From the NCBI RefSeq assembly GCF_028747805.1, contig NZ_CP114887.1, positions 1,047,501 to 1,111,500 of the forward strand: a stretch of 64,000 bases of DNA, given 5' to 3'. Below, in pieces: positions 1 through 9,167 of this stretch (its first letter is position 1; every line of letters begins with the position of its first letter). The stretch is from Solibacillus daqui (lineage in GTDB: Bacteria > Bacillota > Bacilli > Bacillales_A > Planococcaceae). The position numbers were made by a program, and so were the translations under genes. The notes below the pieces were generated by a model. That model did no database searches. It had not been told where the DNA came from and was given only the letters and a program-made list of their open reading frames with translations.

Positions 1-1
1 A

Positions 2-493
2 ACAGTTGTACCAATTATTACACCGTCAGTTTTACATGCCGCAACACGTTTTGGAACAGGTGAAGAATGGATTGAAAAAATCGAAGCGCTTGCCGGGGAA
101 AAAGTGGTAAGCTCGATTGCTGAAGCAGAGCCATTCGGACCGAAAAATCCACTTGATTGTATGGTTATTGCTCCGTTAACAGGGAATTCCCTGAGTAAAT
201 TTGCCAACGCTTCAACTGATAGTGCAGTATTAATGGCTGCTAAGGCTACACTTCGTAATGGTTCACCTGTTGTCCTCGGTATTTCTACAAACGATGCACT
301 TGGATTAAACGGTATGAATTTAATGAAATTAATGAATGCCAAAAACATTTTCTTTATTCCATTCGGTCAAGATGATCCAATAAAAAAACCTACGTCCTGT
401 ATATCAGACTTCACGAAAATGCTCGAAACTGTCGCATATACGCTCGCTCATAAAAAACAAATACAACCTATATTTATACAATATTTTAAATAG
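2..493 (+). CDS. spoVFB: Dipicolinate synthase subunit B, 3' part
   Basis: The reading frame is open from the window edge and ends at TAG 491-493, giving the last 163 residues. With subunit A it makes dipicolinic acid from the dihydrodipicolinate pathway in the mother cell; DPA is then loaded into the spore core. The flavoprotein-like C-terminal half is visible, with the segments PFGPKNPLDCMVIAPLTGNS and VLGISTNDALGLNG typical of SpoVFB. It lies directly upstream of asd, as in Bacillus subtilis. The start is outside the window; the internal GTG at 104 is not a real start because the homology begins before it. Family assignment is by recognition of the sequence. Confidence 0.9.
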   Translation, partial: TVVPIITPSVLHAATRFGTGEEWIEKIEALAGEKVVSSIAEAEPFGPKNPLDCMVIAPLTGNSLSKFANASTDSAVLMAAKATLRNGSPVVLGISTNDALGLNGMNLMKLMNAKNIFFIPFGQDDPIKKPTSCISDFTKMLETVAYTLAHKKQIQPIFIQYFK

Positions 494-524
494 TCAAAAA
501 TTCTAGCGCAATTCAAATAATTTA

Positions 525-533
525 TGTTACAAT
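525..533 (+). promoter_or_regulatory. Possible extended -10 promoter of asd
   Basis: TGTTACAAT is an extended -10 (TGn plus TACAAT) 46 bp before the asd start. No good -35 is visible at the expected distance. It would let asd-dapA be expressed in vegetative cells apart from the sporulation genes upstream. Confidence 0.35.
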
Positions 534-578
534 ATCCAACATTATATACATACCGATTATTTATAGGAGAGATGAGAC

Positions 579-1619
579 ATGACGAAAAAATTAAATGTTG
601 CAGTAGTTGGTGCAACAGGAGCAGTAGGATCAAAAATGATGGAGAAGTTAGTGGAGCGTAATTTCCCAATCGAGACAATCAAATTTTTAGCCTCGGCTCG
701 TTCTGCAGGTAAAACAATTGAATTTAATGGAACACAATATAAAATCGAAGAAGCAACACCAGAAAGCTTTGAAGGTGTAGATGTAGCATTATTCTCTGCT
801 GGAGGCTCAGTGTCTGAGGTATTAGCACCAGAAGCAGCAAAACGTGGGGCAATCGTTATTGATAACACTAGTCACTTCCGTATGGACCCAGAAGTACCAC
901 TTGTTGTACCAGAAGTAAACCGCCATGCTTTAAAAACAATTCCTAAAGGGATTATTGCCAATCCAAACTGTTCAACAATCCAGATGGTAGCAGCTCTTCA
1001 ACCAATTCGTGAAAAATTTGGTTTAACAAAAATTATCGTCTCTACTTACCAAGCCGTTTCAGGTTCAGGTATTGCAGCAATTGAAGAATTACGCGAGCAA
1101 AGTGCACAGTGGGAAGCTGGCAAAAATGTAGAAGCAAACGTATTACCGGTTAAATCAGATGTAAAGCATTATCCAATCGCACGTAACGTCATTCCCCAAA
1201 TTGACAAGTTTACTGATAATGGCTTTACGTATGAAGAAATGAAAATGATTAACGAAACGAAAAAAATTATGGAAGCACCTGGCATGAAAGTAGCAGCTAC
1301 ATGTGTACGTGTACCAGTAGTTTCAGGTCACTCAGAATCTGTATATATCGAGGTAGAGCAAGAAACAACAGTACAAGAAATTTTTGAAGCCTTAAAAGCT
1401 GCACCAGGTATTACATTGCAAGATGACATTTCACAACAGCTTTACCCGATGCCAATTTTTGCAGAAAACGAAGAAGCAACATTCGTAGGCCGTATTCGCC
1501 AAGATCTAGATAACAAAAAAGGCTTCCACTTATGGATTGTTTCTGACAATTTACTAAAGGGTGCTGCACTAAATTCTATTCAAATTGCAGAAGCTATGTT
1601 AGAGGATAACTTACTATAA
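579..1619 (+). CDS. asd: Aspartate-semialdehyde dehydrogenase
   Basis: Cytosolic enzyme reducing aspartyl phosphate to aspartate semialdehyde with NADPH, the branch point to lysine/DAP, threonine and methionine. The 346 residues match the family length. The N-terminal Rossmann motif GATGAVG is at residues 11-17 and the catalytic cysteine lies in NPNCSTIQ (about Cys131); a later GHS supplies the expected histidine region. The ATG is preceded by AGGAGAG at a good distance. It sits between spoVFB and dapA, but the aspartokinase gene dapG found between asd and dapA in B. subtilis is absent here. Confidence 0.97.
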   Translation: MTKKLNVAVVGATGAVGSKMMEKLVERNFPIETIKFLASARSAGKTIEFNGTQYKIEEATPESFEGVDVALFSAGGSVSEVLAPEAAKRGAIVIDNTSHFRMDPEVPLVVPEVNRHALKTIPKGIIANPNCSTIQMVAALQPIREKFGLTKIIVSTYQAVSGSGIAAIEELREQSAQWEAGKNVEANVLPVKSDVKHYPIARNVIPQIDKFTDNGFTYEEMKMINETKKIMEAPGMKVAATCVRVPVVSGHSESVYIEVEQETTVQEIFEALKAAPGITLQDDISQQLYPMPIFAENEEATFVGRIRQDLDNKKGFHLWIVSDNLLKGAALNSIQIAEAMLEDNLL

Positions 1620-1634
1620 GAGGGGGATTTGCTA

Positions 1635-2546
1635 ATGGATTTTGGACGAATTGGTACAGCGATGATTACGCCATTTAAAAAAGATGGCACCATTAATTAT
1701 CCTGAACTTGAGCGTATTATAAATCATCTAATTGAAAATGGAACAGATTGCATTGTCGCGTGCGGTACAACTTCAGAAAACCCGACAATGTCAACAGAAG
1801 AAAAAATTGAAGTAGTACGTTTCACAGTTGAAAAATCAGCAGGTCGTGTGCCGGTTATTGCGGGAACAGGGGATAACGAAACGGCATATTCAATTATGAT
1901 GACACATAAAGCTGAAGAAAACGGTGCAGATGGTATTATGCTTGTAACACCATACTACAATAAGCCTAACCAACGCGGTATGTATGCCCACTTTGAAACA
2001 ATCGCAAAAGAAACGCAACTGCCAGTCATGCTATATAATGTACCAGGTCGTACAGGTGCCAATATTTTAGCTGACACGACAATATCATTAAGCCGTGATG
2101 TTGAAAATATTACATGTATTAAAGAAGCGAGCGGTAACTTGGACCAAATGGGTGACATTATCGAAAATGTTGAGCCAGACTTTTACGTATATTCTGGTGA
2201 TGACGGCTTAACCTTACCGTTACTTGCGATTGGTGGTCGCGGTATAATCTCAGTAGCCTCACATGTAGTCGGAAAAGATATGCAGCAAATGATTCGAGCG
2301 TTTGAGGAAGGTCGTCATCAGGAGGCGGCTCAAATTCACCGAGCTTTATTACCACTTGTCCGTGCGCTATTTGCACAGCCAAATCCATCGCCAATTAAAT
2401 ATGCGATGACAAAGCTAGGCTTTGATACTTTAGATGTACGCATGCCGATGATGGAAATGCTTCCAGAAGAAAAAGAAGCATTTGACGTGATTTGGGATAC
2501 GTATCAAGCAAAAGCCGATAAATTCCGTGCCTTACAAAACAGTTAA
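1635..2546 (+). CDS. dapA: 4-hydroxy-tetrahydrodipicolinate synthase
   Basis: Condenses pyruvate with aspartate semialdehyde, the first step of DAP/lysine and, in the mother cell, dipicolinate synthesis. The TIM-barrel family marks are GTTSENPT near residue 45, the catalytic tyrosine in LYNVPGRTG (about Tyr134) and the Schiff-base lysine in IKEASG (about Lys163). I chose ATG 1635 over the in-frame TTG at 1629 because GAGGGGG (1620-1626) is 8 nt from the ATG and only 2 nt from the TTG. The 303 residues are slightly longer than usual at the C-terminus. It follows asd by 15 nt and is closed by a terminator. Confidence 0.96.
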   Translation: MDFGRIGTAMITPFKKDGTINYPELERIINHLIENGTDCIVACGTTSENPTMSTEEKIEVVRFTVEKSAGRVPVIAGTGDNETAYSIMMTHKAEENGADGIMLVTPYYNKPNQRGMYAHFETIAKETQLPVMLYNVPGRTGANILADTTISLSRDVENITCIKEASGNLDQMGDIIENVEPDFYVYSGDDGLTLPLLAIGGRGIISVASHVVGKDMQQMIRAFEEGRHQEAAQIHRALLPLVRALFAQPNPSPIKYAMTKLGFDTLDVRMPMMEMLPEEKEAFDVIWDTYQAKADKFRALQNS

Positions 2547-2556
2547 CACAAAATAT

Positions 2557-2587
2557 CACCAACTTCGTAATGGAGTTGGTGTTTTTT
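2557..2587 (+). terminator. Rho-independent terminator after dapA
   Basis: Perfect 8-bp stem CACCAACT / AGTTGGTG (2557-2564 / 2574-2581) followed by a T-run. It ends the spoVF-asd-dapA unit. Confidence 0.9.
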
Positions 2588-2666
2588 ACTTCTATCATTA
2601 GTTTTGATCGAAAATGAAGTACATAAAGTATATAGCTCAATAAATAGATAAATAACATTTTTTTAT

Positions 2667-2695
2667 TTGTACTAACACCGTTTCCACCGTATAAT
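2667..2695 (+). promoter_or_regulatory. Sigma-A promoter of rnjB
   Basis: TTGTAC (2667-2672), a 17-bp spacer and a perfect TATAAT (2690-2695). Its position 46 bp before the GTG start and after the dapA terminator fits a promoter for the RNase J2 gene. Confidence 0.75.
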
Positions 2696-2740
2696 GAAAT
2701 TTAAGTGGTTGCTGTTCGGAACATTTTAGGAGGAAACAAA

Positions 2741-4408
2741 GTGACAAAGACAAAAAACGAATTAATCCGTGTCATCCCGCTTGGCGGCGTTGGCGAAATC
2801 GGAAAATCAATGTATGTAATTGAAATCGACGAAGAGCTTTTCGTAGTAGACAGTGGGTTAATGTTCCCAGAGGACGAGATGCTTGGAATTGATATCGTCA
2901 TTCCAGATATTACGTATCTAGAAGAAAATAAAGAACGCGTAAAAGGGATTTTCTTAACGCACGGACACGAAGACGCAATTGGTTCGATCGCGTATGTGTT
3001 AAGAAAAGTAAAAGCACCTGTTTACGGCTCAAAATTATCAATCGCACTAGCAAAAGAGCATTTGAAAGAATTACCAGCACCTTACCAAGTGAAGTTCTTC
3101 GAGGTAACGAGCAATAGTCGCATGAACTTCAATTCAACGTATGTAACGTTTTTCCATACAACACACAGTATTCCGGATTCACTAGGGATTGTGTTCCATA
3201 CGTCTGAAGGGGCAATCGTTCACACAGGTGAATTTAAATTTGACCAAGCTGCTAAAGGCAAATTCAAGCCGGACTTAGCAAAAATGGCGATGGTAGGGGA
3301 AGAAGGTGTATTTATGCTTCTTTCAGAGTCGATTGAAGCAGAACGCCCAGGCTATACAACGAGTGAAGCAGTCATCGCAGAGGAGTTACAAAAAACATTT
3401 CATTCTGCGCCAGGCCGTATTATTGTAGCACTTTATGCATCAAACTTTATCCGCATTCAACAAATATTCACACAAGCAGCCGAGTCTTATCGTAAAGTAG
3501 CGGTAGTTGGAAAATCATTAGAGAAAATTGTTGATATTGGTGTGAATTTAGGCTATTTAGAAGTCGATGAAGATACAATTATTCCAGTAAACGAAATCAG
3601 CAAATACGAAGACGATGAAATAATTATTATGGCAACAGGTAACAAAGGTGAACCACTTGATGCGCTAGACAAAATCGTGCGCAAACACCACCGTGATGTC
3701 AAAATTAAAAATACAGATACTGTTTTAATTACTTTCACGCCATCACCATCGATGGAAGTGCAAATGTATAACACTATGAACCAATTAGCAAAAGCCGGTG
3801 CAAATGTCTTAACATCTAACAAAAAAGTACATGTATCGGGGCATGGTAGCGCAGAAGATTTAAAATTAATGTTAAACTTCATGAAACCAAAGTATTTTGT
3901 GCCGATTCAAGGTGAATACCGTATGTTAATTGCGCACTCAAAATTAGCACAAGAAATAGGGCTACAAAAATCACAAATTTTCATCGCAGATAAAGGCGAT
4001 ATTATAGAATACAAAAGTGGCAAAATGCGCATGACTGGTCGTGTACAAGCTGGTAATGTTTTAATCGACGGAATCGGCGTTGGTGATGTTGGAAATATCG
4101 TATTGCGTGATCGTAAGTTATTATCACAAGATGGTATTTTTATTGTTGTTGTGACACTTAACCGTGCGCAAAAGAAAATTGCATCAGGTCCAGAAATTTT
4201 ATCACGTGGTTTCGTTTACGTTCGTGAGTCAGAGCAGCTAATGGAAGAAGCTTCAGACATTGCACGTGAAGTTATCGAAAAATACGTTGGTAAAGAAACA
4301 TTTGAATGGACAAACATTAAGCAAGAAATTCGTGACACTTTAAATCAATATCTATTCCAAAAAACAAAGCGTCGTCCAATGATTATTCCAATTATTATGG
4401 AATACTAG
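2741..4408 (+). CDS. rnjB: Ribonuclease J2 (beta-CASP RNase J family)
   Basis: Metallo-beta-lactamase/beta-CASP RNase that pairs with RNase J1 in RNA decay and processing. The start is GTG 2741 behind AGGAGG; the GTG at 2705 has no SD. 555 residues. The metal motif reads HGHEDA (residues 74-79): the final histidine of HxHxDH is alanine, the signature that separates J2 from J1. The beta-CASP region and C-terminal domain are intact, including GHGSAEDLKLML and PVQGEY-like PIQGEYRML. Position between dapA and spoIIIE matches B. subtilis ymfA/rnjB; tepA, which lies between rnjB and spoIIIE there, is missing. Loss of the metal ligand is directly seen; weak own activity is known from B. subtilis J2. 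Confidence 0.93.
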   Translation: MTKTKNELIRVIPLGGVGEIGKSMYVIEIDEELFVVDSGLMFPEDEMLGIDIVIPDITYLEENKERVKGIFLTHGHEDAIGSIAYVLRKVKAPVYGSKLSIALAKEHLKELPAPYQVKFFEVTSNSRMNFNSTYVTFFHTTHSIPDSLGIVFHTSEGAIVHTGEFKFDQAAKGKFKPDLAKMAMVGEEGVFMLLSESIEAERPGYTTSEAVIAEELQKTFHSAPGRIIVALYASNFIRIQQIFTQAAESYRKVAVVGKSLEKIVDIGVNLGYLEVDEDTIIPVNEISKYEDDEIIIMATGNKGEPLDALDKIVRKHHRDVKIKNTDTVLITFTPSPSMEVQMYNTMNQLAKAGANVLTSNKKVHVSGHGSAEDLKLMLNFMKPKYFVPIQGEYRMLIAHSKLAQEIGLQKSQIFIADKGDIIEYKSGKMRMTGRVQAGNVLIDGIGVGDVGNIVLRDRKLLSQDGIFIVVVTLNRAQKKIASGPEILSRGFVYVRESEQLMEEASDIAREVIEKYVGKETFEWTNIKQEIRDTLNQYLFQKTKRRPMIIPIIMEY

Positions 4409-4423
4409 GATTAGCGAAAATTG

Positions 4424-4463
4424 AAAAGGGTTTTCTTACAGCAGTGTGAGAAAGCCTTTTTTG
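4424..4463 (+). terminator. Terminator after rnjB
   Basis: Imperfect long stem AAAAGGGTTTTCTTACA against TGTGAGAAAGCCTTTT with one bulge, followed by T residues. It is 16 nt after the rnjB stop. Confidence 0.7.
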
Positions 4464-4501
4464 TTACTATGAAAGCAACGAAGAAGTAGGTGAATGAACT
4501 A

Positions 4502-6799
4502 TTGGAACGAAAATCAAAATCGGGAAAAGCGAAAGCAAAACCAAAACAAAAAAACAAGCCCAAGTTAAAGGCTGATAGTAAAAAAGAGTTACATCCACTC
4601 GCATATGAAATTATCGGTATTGTTTTAATCGCACTGGCCTTAATTGAGTTTTTGGAATTTGGACTAGTCGGTAGATGGATGCATTCGATTGCGATGTTTA
4701 TCTTTGGTAATCTGCATTTTATTGTGCCGTTATTATGTTTTATCATTTCGGGCATGTTAATGGTCAAACGTCGTGGAGTAGCATTTAAGACACGTATCAT
4801 TTATGGTGTGTTATTTGTTGGTATGAGCTTAACAATTTTTAGTCACAGTATGTTATTTGAACAGTTGCATAATACGAATGGATTGTTATCAAATTCAGTA
4901 TTAAAAGAAACGTGGCGAATTTTAATTAGCACAGATGGAATTGTCAATCGCAGTAATGCGTTGGGTGGCGGTATGATTGGTGGCTTATTATTTAGTATTT
5001 TGCACGTTCTATTCGACGCGGGTGGTGCAAAAATTGCTGCCTTTGTGTTGTTTGTAATAGGCGTGATTTTAATTACAGGAAAAGCACTTGTACCATTTTT
5101 AGTTGAAAAAGCACCTTCTGTAAAAGGAAAAATAAAATTACCAAAGCGTCGTGCCAAAGTAGAGCAGCCACAGGAAACAAAGAAACGTGCGCGTCGTCCG
5201 CAGCAAGAAATCGAGGAAGATCAATTCGCACAAAATTATGAAGAAATTGTAATCACGGCGGCAAATCATGAGCCTGCAAATGTGTCGAATTTTACTGAAG
5301 AAAAGCTGTCACCACAAGTAATAGAGTTAGAAGAAGTAGAGGTAGATGTAACGCCGCTTGTTCAGGAACCTCCTACAACGCAGCAGTCATATAAATTACC
5401 GTCTATTCAACTATTGAATGCGCCACCGCAACATGATCAAAGTGGAGAGTATTCCATCATTCAGATGAATGCCAAAAAACTTGAACAAACCTTTGCAAGC
5501 TTTGGTGTAAAGGCCAAAGTGACACAGGCTCATTTAGGACCGGCTGTTACGAAATACGAGGTGATGCCAGATACGGGAGTTAAGGTTAGCAAAATTGTGG
5601 GCTTGCAGGATGATTTAGCATTGGCACTAGCCGCAAAGGATATTCGAATTGAAGCGCCAATTCCAGGGAAATCGGCAGTAGGAATTGAAGTGCCCAATAG
5701 TGAAATTGCAATGGTAACATTACGTGAAGTAATCGAATCCAATGAAATAGTAAAGCCTGATTCAAAACTGTTTGTCAGTTTAGGTCGAGATGTAACAGGG
5801 CAAGCGATCTCTGCAGAGCTAAACAGAATGCCGCACTTATTAGTTGCTGGTTCGACAGGTAGTGGTAAAAGTGTATGTATTAATGGCATTATTGTGTCAC
5901 TTTTAATGCGTGCTACACCGAGTGAAGTTCGCTTGATGATGATTGACCCGAAAATGGTTGAATTAAGTGTATATAACGGAATTCCTCACTTGTTAGCGCC
6001 TGTTGTAACAGATGCTAGAAAAGCGTCACAAGCTTTACAAAAGGTAGTAGCTGAAATGGAACGTCGTTATGATCTCTTTTCGATGTCAGGTACACGGAAT
6101 ATTGAAGGTTATAATGCTTACATTATGCGTCATAATATGGAAACAGGAGAGGAACAACCGAAGCTACCGTTCATCGTCGTGATTGTCGATGAGTTAGCGG
6201 ATTTAATGATGGTTGCCTCACATGAGGTGGAGGATGCGATTACACGATTAGCGCAAATGGCACGTGCTGCAGGGATTCATTTAATTATTGCCACACAGCG
6301 ACCATCTGTAGATGTCATTACTGGTATTATTAAAGCGAATATTCCATCACGAATTGCCTTTGCAGTATCATCAGCAGTTGATTCACGTACAATATTAGAT
6401 ATGGGCGGTGCGGAACGATTATTAGGACGTGGCGATATGCTGTATTTACCGGCTGGTGCATCAAAACCAGTCCGTGTACAAGGTGCATTTGTAAGCGATC
6501 AAGAAGTGGAAAAGGTAATTGACAGCGTAGTAGAGCAGCAAAAAGCACAATACGAAGAGGCGATGATTCCAACTGATGAACCAGTAGCAAATGAATTAGA
6601 TGACACGGATGAGCTTTATGATGAAGCCGTACAGCTTGTAATAGAAATGCAAACCGCTTCGGTGTCATTATTACAGCGTCGATTCCGTATAGGCTATTCT
6701 CGTGCTGCGCGAATCGTTGATCAAATGGAAGCGCGCGGAGTTGTCGGACCTCCTGAAGGAAGTAAACCAAGACAAGTATTAGGAAATCGTTATAATTAA
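4502..6799 (+). CDS. spoIIIE: DNA translocase FtsK/SpoIIIE
   Basis: Septal membrane ATPase that pumps chromosome DNA through the closing or sporulation septum. A lysine-rich N-terminus is followed by several membrane segments within about the first 200 residues, an acidic linker, and the motor: Walker A GSTGSGKS near residue 452, Walker B region [13 protein letters not shown], and the C-terminal gamma winged helix ([20 protein letters not shown]) that reads KOPS/SRS sequences. Length (765 residues) fits SpoIIIE. AGGTGA at 4488-4493 is well placed for TTG 4502; the upstream in-frame GTG 4490 lacks a good SD but cannot be excluded. Synteny with rnjB and ymfC favours SpoIIIE over a second FtsK paralogue. 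Confidence 0.92.
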   Translation: MERKSKSGKAKAKPKQKNKPKLKADSKKELHPLAYEIIGIVLIALALIEFLEFGLVGRWMHSIAMFIFGNLHFIVPLLCFIISGMLMVKRRGVAFKTRIIYGVLFVGMSLTIFSHSMLFEQLHNTNGLLSNSVLKETWRILISTDGIVNRSNALGGGMIGGLLFSILHVLFDAGGAKIAAFVLFVIGVILITGKALVPFLVEKAPSVKGKIKLPKRRAKVEQPQETKKRARRPQQEIEEDQFAQNYEEIVITAANHEPANVSNFTEEKLSPQVIELEEVEVDVTPLVQEPPTTQQSYKLPSIQLLNAPPQHDQSGEYSIIQMNAKKLEQTFASFGVKAKVTQAHLGPAVTKYEVMPDTGVKVSKIVGLQDDLALALAAKDIRIEAPIPGKSAVGIEVPNSEIAMVTLREVIESNEIVKPDSKLFVSLGRDVTGQAISAELNRMPHLLVAGSTGSGKSVCINGIIVSLLMRATPSEVRLMMIDPKMVELSVYNGIPHLLAPVVTDARKASQALQKVVAEMERRYDLFSMSGTRNIEGYNAYIMRHNMETGEEQPKLPFIVVIVDELADLMMVASHEVEDAITRLAQMARAAGIHLIIATQRPSVDVITGIIKANIPSRIAFAVSSAVDSRTILDMGGAERLLGRGDMLYLPAGASKPVRVQGAFVSDQEVEKVIDSVVEQQKAQYEEAMIPTDEPVANELDDTDELYDEAVQLVIEMQTASVSLLQRRFRIGYSRAARIVDQMEARGVVGPPEGSKPRQVLGNRYN

Positions 6800-6961
6800 G
6801 TAAAAATTAAAGTAAATTATTTTTTCAGAAATGAATTATTTTTGTAGATTTTTTAAATAATTTCGCTCAATATTTCATTTAACATAACACATTATTAGAA
6901 ATATGTTTTCTTTTTGTGTTTAAAGTGTTATATTATTTACGAATTAGTAGGAATGTTGTAC

Positions 6962-6975
6962 ATCAGATGTCTGAT
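6962..6975 (+). promoter_or_regulatory. Perfect palindrome, candidate operator of the GntR gene
   Basis: ATCAGA-TG-TCTGAT is a perfect inverted repeat 25 bp before the GntR gene. It falls exactly between TTGTAC (6956-6961) and TATGTT (6979-6984), which are 17 bp apart, so a bound regulator would block that promoter. The leader from this promoter would be only about 10 nt, so the promoter reading is weaker than the palindrome itself. Autoregulation is an inference. Confidence 0.45.
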
Positions 6976-7000
6976 CTCTATGTTATGGTGGTGATATTAA

Positions 7001-7729
7001 GTGTCCATTAAAGCTGATCATCGTCATTTATACCTGCAAGTAATTGACCGTTTAAAGTCAGATATTGAAAAAGGGACTTATCGTGAAAACGAAAAATTAC
7101 CTTCTGAGTTTGAATTATCAAAGACACTAGGTGTAAGTCGTGCAACGCTTCGTGAAGCACTTCGACTTTTGGAAGAAGAAAACATCATCGTGCGTCGTCA
7201 TGGTGTTGGCACATTTGTAAATCCAAAACCGTTGTTTACATCTGGTATTGAGCATTTATCGAGTGTGTCTTCTATGATTGAAAATGCCGGAATGCGACCT
7301 GGTACGATTTTTATTAGTGCCAAGGAAGAAAAGGCAACAGAAGATGATGTGGAACGTTTCCAAACTGACATTGATGACAATGTTATAACGATTGAACGTG
7401 TAAGAACGGCAGATAATGAGCCGGTAGTTTACTGTGTGGACAGAGTGCCAGCGAATCTTTTGCCAAGTGAATTTTTAAACAATCAAAATGTTTCAATTTT
7501 TTCGGCTTTAGAGCAAACGGGCAATATTCGTGTTGCTTATGCAGTTACTTATATTGATCCGGTGGGCTTCCATGACGAAGTATCTCCAATTTTGAAATGT
7601 GGTCCAGAAACCGCTCTACTTGTTTTGAAACAGCTACATTATGATGAAAATGATCGTGTAGTACTTTATTCGAAAAATTATTTCAGAGCTGATAAATTCA
7701 GCTTCCATGTAGTACGTAAACGGGTGTAG
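7001..7729 (+). CDS. ymfC: GntR-family (HutC/YmfC-like) transcriptional regulator
   Basis: One-component repressor-type protein. The N-terminal winged helix covers roughly residues 8-72 ([24 protein letters not shown]) and is followed by a UTRA/chorismate-lyase-like effector domain with the expected [19 protein letters not shown] core. Length 242 is typical. GTG 7001 has GGTGGTGA upstream. It immediately precedes the BMP-lipoprotein ABC importer genes, so a nucleoside-type ligand and control of that importer are likely, but no ligand can be read from the sequence. A perfect palindrome just upstream may be its own operator. Confidence 0.88.
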   Translation: MSIKADHRHLYLQVIDRLKSDIEKGTYRENEKLPSEFELSKTLGVSRATLREALRLLEEENIIVRRHGVGTFVNPKPLFTSGIEHLSSVSSMIENAGMRPGTIFISAKEEKATEDDVERFQTDIDDNVITIERVRTADNEPVVYCVDRVPANLLPSEFLNNQNVSIFSALEQTGNIRVAYAVTYIDPVGFHDEVSPILKCGPETALLVLKQLHYDENDRVVLYSKNYFRADKFSFHVVRKRV

Positions 7730-7792
7730 AACAAATTTTTTAATTATTCCTGCTAATATCATCAATCAATTACCTTTGAGGGGGACTCATTT

Positions 7793-8869
7793 ATGAAAAA
7801 GCGTAAATTTGGTTTATTAATTTCTTCTGTAGTAGCAACTGGTGCTATCTTAGCTGCATGTGGTAGCGACGAAGCTAAAGAAAAAGACACAAACAAAGGC
7901 TCTGGTAACGAAGGTGATAATTTCTCAGTAGCCATGGTAACAGACGTTGGTGGTGTTGATGACAAATCATTCAACCAATCAGCTTGGGAAGGTGTTCAAA
8001 AATTTGGTGCTGACAACGGCCTATCTAAAGGCGATGGCGGTTTCGATTACTTACAATCTCAATCAGACGCTGACTACAACACAAACTTAAACAACTTATT
8101 ACGTCGTGACTTCGACTTAGTATTCGGTGTTGGTTTCATGATGGGTGACGCGATTGGTGAAGTAGCAACTGAAAATCCAGATGCTCAAATCGCACTTATT
8201 GACGCTGAAGTAGATGCGCCAAACGTAGCAAGCATCCTGTTCAAAGAGCAAGAAGGTGCATTCTTAGCAGGTGTTGTTGCTGCTGAAATGTCTAAATCAG
8301 GTAAAATTGGTTTCGTAGGTGGCGTTGATATCCCAGTTATCAACCGTTTCCATGCTGGTTTCGTTCAAGGTGCTAAAGCAGTAAACCCTGACATCGAAAT
8401 CCAAGTAAACTACACAGAAGCATTTGATGACGCTTCTAAAGGTAAAATCGCTGCAAACTCTATGTACTCTTCAGGCGTAGATATTATCTTCCACGCTGCT
8501 GGTGGTACTGGTAACGGTGTATTCTCTGAAGCAAAAGAACGTAAAGCAAAAGACCCTAACGCTAACGTATGGGTAATCGGTGTAGACGCTGACCAATACG
8601 CTGAAGGACAAGTTGATGGTTCAACAAACATCACATTAACTTCTATGTTAAAAGGTGTTAACAACGCAGTAGTAGATATCTCTAATAAAGCTAAAGAAGG
8701 TAAATTCCCTGGTGGTGAAACAACTGTTTACGGTTTAGCTGAAGATGGTGTTGGCTTAGCAGATTCTCGTGGCGCAATTCCACAAGAAATTTTAGATGAT
8801 GTAGAAGATTACAAACAAAAAATTTCTTCTGGCGAAATTAAGGTTTCTGAAGAAAAACCTAAAGAATAG
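7793..8869 (+). CDS. nupN: BMP-family substrate-binding lipoprotein of nucleoside ABC importer
   Basis: Extracellular lipid-anchored binding protein of the Bmp/Med/PnrA family, which bind purine nucleosides. A signal peptide with lipobox ILAAC puts the lipidated cysteine at residue 23. Family segments include DKSFNQSAWEGV near residue 59 and FVGGVDIPVINRFHAGF. 358 residues is usual. ATG 7793 follows GAGGGGG. It is followed by a strong hairpin and about 300 bp before the ATPase gene, so the binding protein is probably made in excess over the transporter. B. subtilis NupNOPQ (guanosine) is the closest described system I know; the exact nucleoside here is inferred. Confidence 0.9.
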   Translation: MKKRKFGLLISSVVATGAILAACGSDEAKEKDTNKGSGNEGDNFSVAMVTDVGGVDDKSFNQSAWEGVQKFGADNGLSKGDGGFDYLQSQSDADYNTNLNNLLRRDFDLVFGVGFMMGDAIGEVATENPDAQIALIDAEVDAPNVASILFKEQEGAFLAGVVAAEMSKSGKIGFVGGVDIPVINRFHAGFVQGAKAVNPDIEIQVNYTEAFDDASKGKIAANSMYSSGVDIIFHAAGGTGNGVFSEAKERKAKDPNANVWVIGVDADQYAEGQVDGSTNITLTSMLKGVNNAVVDISNKAKEGKFPGGETTVYGLAEDGVGLADSRGAIPQEILDDVEDYKQKISSGEIKVSEEKPKE

Positions 8870-8887
8870 TTCGTTTATTATTGGAGG

Positions 8888-8926
8888 AAATCATCATAGG
8901 TGGCAAAGGTCGCCTATGATGATTTT
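8888..8926 (+). terminator. Hairpin terminator/attenuator after nupN
   Basis: Perfect 13-bp stem AAATCATCATAGG / CCTATGATGATTT with a 12-nt loop and a short T tract. It likely ends most nupN transcripts and lets limited read-through reach the transporter genes. Confidence 0.7.
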
Positions 8927-9167
8927 GTGATTTAAAGAACAGTTCGAAAAATTCTGATAAACATTGTGGTAGGATTTGAAAAGGTGTTTATTTGATTGAT
9001 AGATAAATGAAAGCGTTCTATTTAGAAGTGTAATATAAAGGGAATATTCAATCTTTATCGAATAATATAAAATTGATAGATGAAAGATTTTCTTGAAAAA
9101 TCTTTCATGTGTTAATTTTAAACTAATACTAATTTTTATTTTTAAATAGCCTAAAGGAGTGAATTGA

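Noticed and set aside
9061-9110. Inverted repeat AAAGATTTT...AAAATCTTT before nupO as a terminator
   Set aside because: AGATGAAAGATTTTCTTGAAAAATCTTTCA does pair, but the T-run is poor and it lies in AT-rich DNA within the importer unit, so I did not list it as a terminator.
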